From positions 1,302,001 to 1,366,000 of the forward strand of contig NZ_FXAZ01000001.1 of NCBI RefSeq assembly GCF_900177815.1: a stretch of 64,000 nt of DNA. Reading direction: 5' to 3'. The translations under genes and the position numbers were made by a program. Of the stretch, positions 1 to 8,369 are shown one piece after another. Origin of the DNA: Paenibacillus aquistagni. Its GTDB lineage: Bacteria > Bacillota > Bacilli > Paenibacillales > Paenibacillaceae. Every line of letters starts with the position of its first letter. Position 1 is the stretch's first letter. Under the pieces are notes generated by a model, which worked only from the letters and a program-made list of their open reading frames with translations, did not search any database and had not been told where the DNA came from.

Positions 1-53
1 TTGTGAGACATATGAAGTCATATCCTGAGCATAAGGCAGGGGCAGATGTGTAA
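1..53 (+). CDS. 3-prime end of an unidentified gene (partial)
   Basis: An open frame enters from the left edge and ends at TAA 51-53, giving a tail of about 16 residues ending HKAGADV. A hairpin terminator 90 bases downstream supports a gene ending here. The fragment is too short to name and could be chance. Confidence 0.25.
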   Translation, partial: VRHMKSYPEHKAGADV

Positions 54-139
54 AACAAGTAAAGGTACATGCCCCCATGCATTTCCTGTCCTCTCACTAT
101 CAAAAGCCGCAATGACTAGATATACTTCCCAGTAAAAAA

Positions 140-165
140 AGGAGCCCCTTCTGAGGCTCCTTTTT
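140..165. terminator. Intrinsic terminator, probably bidirectional
   Basis: Stem AGGAGCC (140-146) pairs with GGCTCCT (155-161). It is followed by a T run and preceded by an A run, so it could end transcription of both the left-edge gene and the minus-strand hydrolase that stops at 248. Confidence 0.75.
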
Positions 166-247
166 ATATGTCCGTACCCTATAACTTGAAGACGACCGTA
201 CGACCAAACGGTGCCATTACATCATGGCGCAATGTTAAAGTCATGAT

Positions 248-1255
248 TTATCGCAAAAATTGTTTCAGGTAGTTATCGATGACCAGCGAATCCGGATCGT
301 TGGCCCCGATCCCGAAGCAGTGGCCCCATTTGGATTCAATTGGCTGGAATACCGCATTCGGCATAAGGCTTGCTTCATATGCATTGTCCTGAGGTGGAAA
401 GAATAGATCCGTCGAACCCGGCATAACAAGGGCAGGGGCGGTGATTCGCTGCAGTGCCTGCTCTAAGCGGCCATTATCAGCAGGAGTAGCGCTGATATCC
501 CCATGTATCCCTGTTCGAAGCATCGCAATCAAGTCGTTCGCATCAAAAGAGAAGAATACGTTATCCCAATAGTCTTCAAGGTAAGACTTCAACGTTGGGT
601 ATCCCTCTGTTTGATACAGCTGTTCCAAGTAATAGGCTTGGGAGAATCCCCACGGGGCATAAGCACGCCCCATAGCAGATAATCCTGCTGCTGGAGGACA
701 ACTATAATCCCCAGCCTCCCAATTAGAGTCGGCTTGCAAAGCAGCAATCAGCGACTCAAACACAACTTGTGCGTGCGGTCTGGTTTTTGCGGTTCCGCCA
801 AACGGTGCAATTCGCTCTACCATCTCCGGATAGCTTGCTCCCCATTGAAACGTTTGCAGCGCCCCAAGCGACCAGCCTACGACCAAAGCCAGCTTTGAAA
901 TGCCAAATTTCTGCGTTACAAGCTGGTGCTGCAGCCGGACATTATCGTAAATGGTGACAAGCGGGAAGTTCGCTCTATCAAAAGGAGCCGGAGTATTGCT
1001 TGGGGAGGATGAAAGTCCGTTCCCTAGCATATTAGGCACAATAATAAAGTACTTGTCGGGATCAAGGGCTTTTCCTGGCCCAATCAACCACTCATTATCC
1101 GTATGCAAGCCAGCGAACCAGGTTGGATAAACAATCGCATTGCTTCTGGATGCGTTTAAGGTTCCATAGGTTTTATAAGCAAGAAAGGCATTAGGCAGGA
1201 TATGGCCCGATTGCAGCTCAACATCTCCAAGTGGATATATTTCATAATCGCTCAT
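248..1255 (-). CDS. MetX-like alpha/beta hydrolase
   Basis: A 335-residue alpha/beta-hydrolase-fold protein resembling the homoserine O-acetyltransferase (MetX) group. The nucleophile elbow is GWSLGA with Ser129, the acid probably lies in GSTDLFFPP and the catalytic His is about His312 (KWGHCFG). True MetX enzymes usually have a GGSMGG-type elbow, and this protein is slightly shorter, so acyltransferase activity on homoserine is not established and it may be a hydrolase. There is no signal peptide, so it is probably cytosolic. It is divergent from a LysR gene at 1431 across about 175 bases, the classic arrangement for LysR control of a neighbour. The start lies after an RBS-like AAGGAGAATC. 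Confidence 0.85.
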   Translation of the reverse strand: MSDYEIYPLGDVELQSGHILPNAFLAYKTYGTLNASRSNAIVYPTWFAGLHTDNEWLIGPGKALDPDKYFIIVPNMLGNGLSSSPSNTPAPFDRANFPLVTIYDNVRLQHQLVTQKFGISKLALVVGWSLGALQTFQWGASYPEMVERIAPFGGTAKTRPHAQVVFESLIAALQADSNWEAGDYSCPPAAGLSAMGRAYAPWGFSQAYYLEQLYQTEGYPTLKSYLEDYWDNVFFSFDANDLIAMLRTGIHGDISATPADNGRLEQALQRITAPALVMPGSTDLFFPPQDNAYEASLMPNAVFQPIESKWGHCFGIGANDPDSLVIDNYLKQFLR

Positions 1256-1430
1256 ATGATCTGATTCTCCTTGTATTGTATTTTTCGATATTCAGCATGT
1301 ATCAAGTCGAAAGCCAAACATGCTAGTAGAGTAAAGCTTGATTTTTACTCTACGACAGGATTACTATCAATTCAACGAAACGTATTTGAATGTAACATTC
1401 AATTATTTTGAATATAGAGGTGCTTTCTTA

Positions 1431-2315
1431 ATGGAAATCCGACAGCTAAAAACATTTTGGACACTTGCTTCTACACGCAGTTTTAGCCGAACTGCCGAAT
1501 CGCTTAACTATGTTCCGTCAACCGTAACGATGCAGATCAAAGCTTTGGAGGAAGAATTAGGGGTCAAGCTGCTGGATCGCCTTGGCAAGACAGTCGTATT
1601 AACAGACGCAGGCCACCAATTGCTGCCTTACGCCAACAAAATTTTAAATGATATTGAAGAAGCCAAGCAGGTTTCAAGTCAGAGCGGGGAAGTGAGCGGC
1701 ACCATCGTTATAGGCGCGGACGAAGTGATATGCACGTATCGCTTGCCTGCGCTGCTCCGGCTTTTTCGCGAGCGTTATCCGCATGTTCGTCTTTTATTTC
1801 GCCCCTTGTCCAGCCACAATCTGAAGCAGAGCTTGCGCGAAGGGAAGGCGGATGTGGTATTTATGCTGGATGAGCCAGCCGAGTCGATAGATCTGCATAC
1901 GGAGCGATTACTGGATGAGCCCTTTCTAATGGTCGTGTCTCCTGACCATCCGCTAGCTTCGCGGTCCGCATTAAGCATAAAAGACTTTCACGGAGAGCAT
2001 ATTTTATTAAGCGAGAAGGGCTGCTCTTACCGGTTATATTTCTATCGCACATTGTTGAAAAAGGGGGCAGACAGCTTGACTGAGCTGGAATTCAACAGTG
2101 CAGAAGCCATTAAACAATGCGCAATGATGGGGCTCGGCATAGCCTTGCTTCCTGAAATGGTAATCAAGGGAGAAGTAGAGCGTGGGGAACTGATCGCGTT
2201 GCCCTGGGATTTATCTGAGGTCCGATTTACGACTCAACTGTTATGGCATCAAGACAAATGGATTTCCCCCTCACTACGGAGCTTTATCGAAATGGCCAAA
2301 TTGCTCTTATGCTAA
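1431..2315 (+). CDS. LysR-family transcriptional regulator
   Basis: A 294-residue LysR protein. The N-terminal winged HTH covers residues 1-60 (begins MEIRQLKTFWTLAS, recognition region STVTMQIKALEEELG), followed by a two-lobed substrate-binding domain. The frame is open upstream to 1338, but the ATG at 1431 is preferred: GAGGTG lies 8 bases before it and LysR proteins start just before the first helix. It is divergent from the MetX-like hydrolase and probably controls that gene and itself. The effector is unknown. Confidence 0.9.
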   Translation: MEIRQLKTFWTLASTRSFSRTAESLNYVPSTVTMQIKALEEELGVKLLDRLGKTVVLTDAGHQLLPYANKILNDIEEAKQVSSQSGEVSGTIVIGADEVICTYRLPALLRLFRERYPHVRLLFRPLSSHNLKQSLREGKADVVFMLDEPAESIDLHTERLLDEPFLMVVSPDHPLASRSALSIKDFHGEHILLSEKGCSYRLYFYRTLLKKGADSLTELEFNSAEAIKQCAMMGLGIALLPEMVIKGEVERGELIALPWDLSEVRFTTQLLWHQDKWISPSLRSFIEMAKLLLC

Positions 2316-2337
2316 GCAGTAAGTGTTCAGTAGACTG

Positions 2338-2402
2338 GTGACATATTCCAATGAATGCGGTACAATAATGACTATGGTCAATATATGACTGTAGTCATTA
2401 TT
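2338..2402 (+). promoter_or_regulatory. Promoter and palindromic operator of the tetR-DUF3995 operon
   Basis: A sigma-A-like promoter GTGACA (2338) - 17 bases - TACAAT (2361) is followed by a long palindrome. AATAATGACTA (2364-2374) pairs with TAGTCATTATT (2392-2402), with GGTCA/TGAC nested inside. Its position, overlapping the -10 box and ending just before the coding region, fits autorepression by the TetR protein. Confidence 0.65.
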
Positions 2403-2422
2403 TAATTATGGGGATGATTGAT

Positions 2423-3016
2423 GTGCTGCGAGAAGCTAGAAAAAAGGATTTAAAAGAGAAGATTTTTTTAGAAGCGATTCGTTTGTTTTCTGAAAAAGGG
2501 GTAGATGCCGTCAGTGTATCTGAAATTACGAAGGCATGCGGGATCGCTAAAGGAACATTTTACAACTATTTTGCTGCGAAGGAATCTGTTCTTTTATATG
2601 TTGGACAATCGCAAATGGAGCGGATCTCGATGATCCAAGAAAGTCTCCAAATGGATGCGAAACAAAAAATCACGACTTTATTTACGCGATTAACGTCAAA
2701 GTATGAGGAATACCCCCAATTAATGAAATTTGCTATAGCTGAACTGTTCAAATCCTCGGGCAGTATGGATGATGAAATGATTGCGATCCAACAATTGAAG
2801 GAGCTATTAACAACTATACTCAAAGAAGACGTTGAGCGCGAGCGGATTCGTGTCCAAGGCGAGCTAGATGACATTGCTGCTATCCTATTGGGGTCCTACT
2901 TTGCATCTGTGATGATGTGGGTGCAGGAGGAGCAATCTGTCGCTGCGCTCATTGAAAGTGTGAACCGCAGAATTACACTGCTTCTAGGACAATTTATCGA
3001 TAAAAAGGAGGACTAG
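2423..3016 (+). CDS. TetR/AcrR-family transcriptional regulator
   Basis: TetR regulator of about 197 residues. The HTH is at residues 10-55 (ITKACGIAKGTFYNYFAAKE) and the C-terminal ligand domain is variable. GTG 2423 is preferred because GGGGA lies 8 bases upstream. ATG 2408 is in frame (202 residues) but has no RBS and lies against the operator. The next gene starts 2 bases after the stop, so this regulator and the DUF3995 protein form an operon that the regulator probably represses. Confidence 0.88.
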   Translation: MLREARKKDLKEKIFLEAIRLFSEKGVDAVSVSEITKACGIAKGTFYNYFAAKESVLLYVGQSQMERISMIQESLQMDAKQKITTLFTRLTSKYEEYPQLMKFAIAELFKSSGSMDDEMIAIQQLKELLTTILKEDVERERIRVQGELDDIAAILLGSYFASVMMWVQEEQSVAALIESVNRRITLLLGQFIDKKED

Positions 3017-3018
3017 GC

Positions 3019-3441
3019 ATGGTGATATTCCCAATCACTTCTTCTCTAATACTGTTTATGCTGGCTATCATTCACGTTTATTGGGCGTTTGGAGGGACAA
3101 AAGGAATACAAGCTGTTATACCTCAAGATGATCAGCAGCAGCGCAAGTTTTCTCCAGGGAAATGGGGGACGCTCTTCGTGGCGGTGTGCCTGCTTAGTTC
3201 GTCTGTCATTTTAGGAATTCAAAGCACCCTTATTCCATTCGTAAAACAAACACAGCTAGGAAGTATCCTTTGTTTGTTCTGCTTCCTCGTCTTTGGCCTT
3301 AGAGCAATCGGTGACTTTAATTATGTCGGTTTATTTAAAAGACGACGACACACCTCCTTTGCTAAAATGGATACGATCGCCTATACTCCTCTTTGTCTTC
3401 TTCTTAGTTTTACATTCATTTATGTGTTTATGACCAAATAA
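3019..3441 (+). CDS. DUF3995-type small integral membrane protein
   Basis: A 140-residue protein with four hydrophobic segments (about residues 3-24, 50-72, 80-100 and 120-139) and the HVYWAFGG motif early in the chain that is typical of DUF3995 proteins. The function of the family is unknown. The RBS AAAGGAGG sits inside the end of the preceding tetR, so the two genes are probably translated together. The 3-prime end overlaps the convergent LysR gene by 22 bases. Confidence 0.8.
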   Translation: MVIFPITSSLILFMLAIIHVYWAFGGTKGIQAVIPQDDQQQRKFSPGKWGTLFVAVCLLSSSVILGIQSTLIPFVKQTQLGSILCLFCFLVFGLRAIGDFNYVGLFKRRRHTSFAKMDTIAYTPLCLLLSFTFIYVFMTK

Positions 3442-4313
3442 GAGGGAGTCTGCCCAACATCTGATTCGATACATTGGACTAGTTTGGATAGAGCACTCGA
3501 ATAGAACGAATCCTTTCGATGGATAAAACAAATCTCTAGATGCCTGTAGGCTTCAGGCAAGCGATGGGACGTAATCTTGCCCATCTTCTCCGCATTGATG
3601 ACCGACGATTGGGGGAGTAAAGATACGCCAAGTCCAGCGGCTACCCCATTTATGATCACTTCCAACGTACCGAACGCCATGAGCTGGTCATGAACAATAC
3701 CATGATCACGCAAGTAATCCTCCATTTTTGTACGATGCGTGCAGCCAACATCAAACAACAGCATCGGCTTTGTAAGCAGATGGGATACATCGTGCTTGTC
3801 CGGTTCAGAAATTAGGACCAGCTCATCCTCAAAGGCCGAAATACAATGTATATCTGGAGCATGAATAGGGCCATACACGAATGCTCCATCCAGTTTGTGC
3901 TCGATGACCATGTGTAAAAGCTGATGCGTTTCATTGGTTGTCAACGATAGTTCAACATCTGGATATGCACAATGATAGTCTTTGAGCAGTTGTGTTAGAT
4001 GATGTGCAGCTGCGGTCTCGATAGAACCAAGTCTAAGCGGACCTGAAGGATGTTCTGTATATTGTGTTGTTGACTTCACGGCCTCTTCGATCAAGGCCAG
4101 GATGTCATTCGCATAGTCCAGCAACTTTTCACCTGGAGCCGTTAATGACATACCACGATTAGAGCGGTAGAAGAGGGGGACCTTTAATTGTGCTTCTAGA
4201 TATTGAATTCGATTGGTGACATTGGACTGGACATAGTTCAGTACCTCGGCAGCCTTCGTTACACTACCCTCGCGAGCAACTGCTTGGAATATTCTCAGAT
4301 CTTTGGTCTCCAT
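3420..4313 (-). CDS. LysR-family transcriptional regulator
   Basis: A 297-residue LysR regulator starting METKDLRIFQAVAREGS, with HTH recognition region YVQSNVTNRIQYLEAQLKV and an effector domain resembling the CynR/YwbI type. ATG 4313 is chosen because AGGTG lies 9 bases upstream. A GTG at 4325 is in frame but overlaps that RBS. It is divergent from the oxidoreductase at 4441 across about 125 bases, so it is the likely regulator of that gene. The inducer is unknown. Confidence 0.88.
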   Translation of the reverse strand: METKDLRIFQAVAREGSVTKAAEVLNYVQSNVTNRIQYLEAQLKVPLFYRSNRGMSLTAPGEKLLDYANDILALIEEAVKSTTQYTEHPSGPLRLGSIETAAAHHLTQLLKDYHCAYPDVELSLTTNETHQLLHMVIEHKLDGAFVYGPIHAPDIHCISAFEDELVLISEPDKHDVSHLLTKPMLLFDVGCTHRTKMEDYLRDHGIVHDQLMAFGTLEVIINGVAAGLGVSLLPQSSVINAEKMGKITSHRLPEAYRHLEICFIHRKDSFYSSALSKLVQCIESDVGQTPSYLVINT

Positions 4314-4440
4314 CGTTCGTTTCACCTGCCAGATATGATTATTTCAGATCGTCACGATCCATTCTGATCATTTTACTGAATAACATGCCCTATGTACAAT
4401 TCTAATTGATCGAACAACCAAACGACGAGGAGGGGCAAGG

Positions 4441-5430
4441 TTGAAAGCAATCATACATGCGAATAGCAGAGGTTTACAAGGACTTACCTATGCGGACATC
4501 CAAGATAAACAACCCGGAGAACAGGAGGTGAAAGTCAAATTAAAAGCCGCAGGATTAAATCATCGAGATTTATTTATTATGGAAGAGAGAAATGAGGGTG
4601 CATCCCCATTCGTAATCGGTTCAGATGGTGCTGGACGAATCGAAGCAGTGGGAGAGGGAGTGACCCAGCTATCAATAGGTTCTGAAGTTGTAATTAATCC
4701 GTGTATCGGCTGGGAGTCTGCCGCTGAAGTTCCTACCGTTCCTGATATATTAGGAGGTCCTGTTGATGGTACATTAGCCGAATATGTGATCATACCGGCT
4801 CGCAATGTCTTCACTAAGCCAACCTACCTAACATGGGAAGAAGCGGGTGTGCTGCCCTTATCAGCGCAAACCGCGTATCGAGCATTATTCACGAGAGGAA
4901 ACCTGCAGCGAGGGGAACATATTCTTATCCCTGGAATTGGCGGAGGTGTGGCCACTTATGCCATGCTGATGGCATTGGCGGCGGGAGCAAAAGTTACGGT
5001 GACTTCCCGCAGTGAAAGTAAAAGACAGGCAGCACTTGCATATGGTGCACATGATGCACTAGATAGCCACGGCCATTGGGAGGATCATATCGGCTATGGC
5101 AAGATAGACCTCATCTTGGACAGCATCGGTCCAGCCATGTTCCAAGATTATTTTAAAGTCATTAAACCCAACGGAAGAATAGTGATGTTCGGTGCAAGCT
5201 CAGGAGACCGATTGGAAATACCCATTAGGGAAGTGTTTTTCCCGCAAATTAGTATCATTGGTACGTCCATGAGCAGCAGACAAGAGTTCATCGAGATGCT
5301 GCAGTTTGTCGAGAAGCATTCCATTCGTCCAGTTATAGACAAAGTATTTCCACTTCAAGATGCTGCCATGGCCTTTCAGCGAATGAAGCGAGGAGAGCAG
5401 CTGGGCAACATCGGAATTAAGATAGGCTAA
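4441..5430 (+). CDS. Zinc-type alcohol dehydrogenase-like / quinone oxidoreductase family protein
   Basis: A 329-residue medium-chain dehydrogenase/reductase. The GroES-like domain is at residues 1-120 (NHRDLF, GSDGAGRIEAVGEGV). The Rossmann domain begins near residue 155 with a GIGGGVATYAM dinucleotide loop, and SRSESK at the end of beta-2 suggests NADPH. The catalytic-zinc cysteine pattern of alcohol dehydrogenases is not obvious, so an NADPH-dependent enone or quinone reductase is more likely. It starts at TTG 4441, eight bases after GAGGAGG. Confidence 0.85.
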   Translation: MKAIIHANSRGLQGLTYADIQDKQPGEQEVKVKLKAAGLNHRDLFIMEERNEGASPFVIGSDGAGRIEAVGEGVTQLSIGSEVVINPCIGWESAAEVPTVPDILGGPVDGTLAEYVIIPARNVFTKPTYLTWEEAGVLPLSAQTAYRALFTRGNLQRGEHILIPGIGGGVATYAMLMALAAGAKVTVTSRSESKRQAALAYGAHDALDSHGHWEDHIGYGKIDLILDSIGPAMFQDYFKVIKPNGRIVMFGASSGDRLEIPIREVFFPQISIIGTSMSSRQEFIEMLQFVEKHSIRPVIDKVFPLQDAAMAFQRMKRGEQLGNIGIKIG

Positions 5431-5463
5431 AATACCGGAAACAGCGTAGTAGATCGTGAAGCA

Positions 5464-5499
5464 AGCCCTTCGTGTATCAAAGAACGAAGGGCTTTTTTG
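5464..5499 (+). terminator. Intrinsic terminator after the oxidoreductase
   Basis: AGCCCTTCGT (5464-5473) pairs with ACGAAGGGCT (5484-5493) and is followed by a T run. Confidence 0.9.
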
Positions 5500-5593
5500 C
5501 GACCATAGAGTATTCATTATTCCCATAAGACACACATCGGTCTGGAATAGCACCGCTTCTGGTGATTCTACCCATCCTCTCAACAATGTGTTC

Positions 5594-5646
5594 TTGACAG
5601 CCATCAAATTAGTTAGTACACTAACTATATTAATTAGTATACTAAC
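5594..5646 (+). promoter_or_regulatory. marR promoter with two operator copies
   Basis: TTGACA (5594) and TACACT (5617) are spaced by 17 bases. Two GTTAGT-NN-ACTAAC dyads follow at 5612-5625 and 5633-5646 (the second begins ATTAGT). The first covers the -10 box, as expected for MarR autorepression. Confidence 0.7.
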
Positions 5647-5663
5647 TATATAAGGTGATAATC

Positions 5664-6107
5664 ATGGATTCTATAGGATATCTTATTATGAAGGTTGCAA
5701 AAGATCTTAAATATGAGCTTTCTAAGGAGCTTTTGCAGTATGATCTGACTCCTGCTCAATGGGCGTTAATCAAAAACATTGACATAAAAGAAAAAATGGA
5801 TCGTCCATTGCATGAACGAACTTCTAAACTTATTGCTGAGGAACTTGATTTCGATAAACCTACTGTCTCAGGTATAGTGGCACGTTTAGAAGATAAGATC
5901 ATGATCAAAAAAACACCTCATCCAGAAGATAAACGATCATTTATTTTATCCCTGACTGAAGAGGCTAAAAAACGAATACCAGCCATTGAAGTTCTGAGTG
6001 AGCAAGTGACTCAAAAGTCTTTATCGAACCTAAGTCATGAGCAACGTGAACTATTTAGACACTTCTTGAGTATCGTGGATTCTACTTTGTATAACTTAAA
6101 GCAATAG
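5664..6107 (+). CDS. MarR-family transcriptional regulator
   Basis: A 147-residue MarR winged-helix protein. The wHTH lies around residues 50-110 (EELDFDKPTVSGIVARLEDK, then a KTPHPEDKRS wing). It starts at ATG 5664 after AAGGTGA; an upstream in-frame ATG at 5655 overlaps this RBS. Copies of one dyad lie in its own promoter and before the NmrA-like gene at 6169, so it probably represses both. Members often sense phenolics or oxidants, but the ligand here is not visible. Confidence 0.9.
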   Translation: MDSIGYLIMKVAKDLKYELSKELLQYDLTPAQWALIKNIDIKEKMDRPLHERTSKLIAEELDFDKPTVSGIVARLEDKIMIKKTPHPEDKRSFILSLTEEAKKRIPAIEVLSEQVTQKSLSNLSHEQRELFRHFLSIVDSTLYNLKQ

Positions 6108-6133
6108 CGCGGGTGGTTAGCTTCAGCTATATA

Positions 6134-6147
6134 GTTAGCATACTAAC
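6134..6147 (+). promoter_or_regulatory. Third copy of the MarR operator
   Basis: GTTAGC-AT-ACTAAC lies 22 bases before the start of the NmrA-like gene and matches the two dyads upstream of marR. Confidence 0.65.
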
Positions 6148-6168
6148 GATCAACAGAGGGGAATAGAT

Positions 6169-7053
6169 ATGTCGACTATTTTAGTAATTGGATCTACAGG
6201 AAACATAGGGAGCTTTGTTGTTAAAGAGTTGATAAAGCGAGGAGCAAGTGTAAAAGCTGCGGTAACGAATAGTGATAGAGGTAAAACGTTTTTCTCCGAT
6301 TTACCAGAAGTTGAAGTCATTACATTCGACTTTCTGTCACCATCCACCTATAAAGATTCCTTGAAGAATGTGAAAAAAGTATTCTTGGTTCGTCCTCCAC
6401 AATTAGCACATCCCAAGCAAGACATTCTTCCATTTTTACAGGCAGCAAAGTCTGCTGGGGTAGAGCATATCGTATTTGTGTCATTGATTGGAGTGGAGAA
6501 GAACCCTGTTGTTCCGCACCATAAAATTGAGAAATATATTATGGAGCTAGGGTTTCATTATACTTTTTTACGACCTAGCTTTTTTATGCAAAATCTAAAT
6601 ACTACCCATCGTGAAGATATTGCGCTTCGTAATGAGCTGTTCGTGCCTGTAGGCAAGGGAAAAACGAGTTTTATTGATACGCGTGATATCGGAGAAGCTG
6701 CTGCGATCTGCCTTACAGAACCTGGTCATGTGAACAGAAAGTATGATCTAACTGGAAGCGAAGCTCTTACTTATGAGGATATTGCGTTAATAATGTCCAA
6801 AGTGCTCAAACGAAGAATTGAATATAAAAATCCGAATGTGTTTACTTTTAGAAAAGTGAGCATGAAAAGAGGGATGCCTAAGGATTTTGTTAACGTGATG
6901 TCGATCTTATATACAATGACCAAATGGGGTACTGCTAGACTTGTTACGAATGATCTTGAAGCAATTCTCAATCGACCACCAATCCAATTTGAGCAATATG
7001 TAAAAGACTACAAGCAAGAATTCGTAATAGAAACTCAACATGAACCTGATTGA
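6169..7053 (+). CDS. NmrA-like / SDR-family NAD(P)-binding protein
   Basis: A 294-residue atypical short-chain dehydrogenase. The Rossmann loop GSTGNIGSFV is at residues 8-17 and the C-terminal part is NmrA-like (SFFMQNL, DTRDIGEAAA). The canonical YxxxK site is not evident, as is usual in NmrA/HSCARG proteins, which bind NAD(P) and act as redox sensors or quinone reductases (QorB type). It follows the MarR gene with its own operator copy and GAGGGGA RBS. The substrate is unknown. Confidence 0.85.
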   Translation: MSTILVIGSTGNIGSFVVKELIKRGASVKAAVTNSDRGKTFFSDLPEVEVITFDFLSPSTYKDSLKNVKKVFLVRPPQLAHPKQDILPFLQAAKSAGVEHIVFVSLIGVEKNPVVPHHKIEKYIMELGFHYTFLRPSFFMQNLNTTHREDIALRNELFVPVGKGKTSFIDTRDIGEAAAICLTEPGHVNRKYDLTGSEALTYEDIALIMSKVLKRRIEYKNPNVFTFRKVSMKRGMPKDFVNVMSILYTMTKWGTARLVTNDLEAILNRPPIQFEQYVKDYKQEFVIETQHEPD

Positions 7054-7101
7054 CGCAATGATGCGCTTAGTAGGATGAATGGCCACTGGCTGTTAAAGGA
7101 A

Positions 7102-7208
7102 ACGGTAAGGCAGTGTTTTGTCGAACAGATGCGAACGCATGCTTATTTAAAAGATCAATTTGAAATAGCGCATCTGAGATTATAGCCAATTGAATGCTGC
7201 CTTACCGT
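7102..7208. repeat. Nested inverted repeat of about 107 bases
   Basis: The outer 12-base arms ACGGTAAGGCAG (7102-7113) and CTGCCTTACCGT (7197-7208) enclose inner arms CAGATGCG (7126-7133) and CGCATCTG (7169-7176). It lies between two convergent genes and has no T tract. It may be a MITE-like palindromic element or a structured RNA. Confidence 0.6.
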
Positions 7209-7256
7209 ATGTACCAAACTAAAGAACACTTAGTGATGGAGCTTAGCTATCGGATT

Positions 7257-8063
7257 CTACCGTTTTCGTGCTTTGAATACGACACTTACAGGAAGCATCC
7301 TTGCTTTTTTAGCAAAATCACTGTTATCGTTCTGCAACAGGTCATCATCAGATTCCTCGATCATTTGCTCTATGACGAATCCCGCTTGTGCGAGCGCATT
7401 CACATAGGTTGACAGTTTACGGTCCGATAATGCGAGCGCAGCATCACCTAGAGATACCGAATACCAAGATTCATCGAAGTAACATTTTTTAAACGTAAGC
7501 CCATCATCTTCTGCAGCCACACATTTATGAATAGGATGAGACCAACTGAAAATAAATACGCCGTCTTTTTTAAGGTAAGAAGCGATCCTAGAAAAAGTGC
7601 CCTCAAGGTCAGTGGTCCAACCTATCGCATAAACCGAGTAAACAAAGTCAAAATAATCAACAGGTATGCCGCATTCTTCTTCCATCGGCGAGCAAATTAA
7701 CTTTGCAGAGAGGCCGCATGCCTTCAAATGCTGATCTGCCTTATCAATTTGTTTGTCGGATATATCCATGCCCCAAAGTTCAGAAGCGTTGCGCTCCCCG
7801 TGATATTGCAGAGAATGACCCGTTCCACAGCCAATTTCCAACAACTTTTTCCCTGAGACATTGCCAAAAAGCTGGCATTTTTCTTCAGAGACAAACGATC
7901 CATATAAAGGAAGCGCAGTATTTCCTATGATTTCATTTCCTTTTGTATCCCACAGGCTTTTGTTTGTTTGATGAATCGAGCCCTTGTCCATGTCAACCGA
8001 AGCAGCACTGCCAACCTCGCCAGCACCAATAATGTTAGTTCTAGATACGGAATTCTTGCCCAT
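7257..8063 (-). CDS. Class I SAM-dependent methyltransferase
   Basis: A 268-residue methyltransferase with a seven-strand Rossmann fold. Motif I is LLEIGCGTGHS at about residues 74-84, the acidic loop is GMDIS, and a motif II/III region follows with FDFVYSVYAIGW. The first 30 residues are low-similarity. The ATG at 8063 is still favoured because AGGAGGG lies a few bases upstream, whereas the internal Met25 has no RBS. The substrate is unknown. The layout resembles UbiE/Methyltransf_11 proteins acting on small molecules. Confidence 0.85.
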   Translation of the reverse strand: MGKNSVSRTNIIGAGEVGSAASVDMDKGSIHQTNKSLWDTKGNEIIGNTALPLYGSFVSEEKCQLFGNVSGKKLLEIGCGTGHSLQYHGERNASELWGMDISDKQIDKADQHLKACGLSAKLICSPMEEECGIPVDYFDFVYSVYAIGWTTDLEGTFSRIASYLKKDGVFIFSWSHPIHKCVAAEDDGLTFKKCYFDESWYSVSLGDAALALSDRKLSTYVNALAQAGFVIEQMIEESDDDLLQNDNSDFAKKARMLPVSVVFKARKR

Positions 8064-8369
8064 GCCAACACCCTCCTAAATAAATCGACTACGTTTAAAC
8101 GCCAATCCCTAATCACACCTGTTCCCAATAGCAGCTATCGAACACTTGTACGATTAACCACAATACATATATACCATTTCCCCGCGAGCAACTCCAGCTA
8201 ATTTCTCCCAAGATAACCCTTGAACGATGATTGAAAACGAAAGCAGGCACTGATACACAAGCTCACTAATATGTTGACCGCATCTACTAGCTCCGTTCGA
8301 TTTAAACAACTGCAGCATGATCTGATAAAATAGAAATCAATTAACAAGATAGATAGAAGGAGAGCGGCA

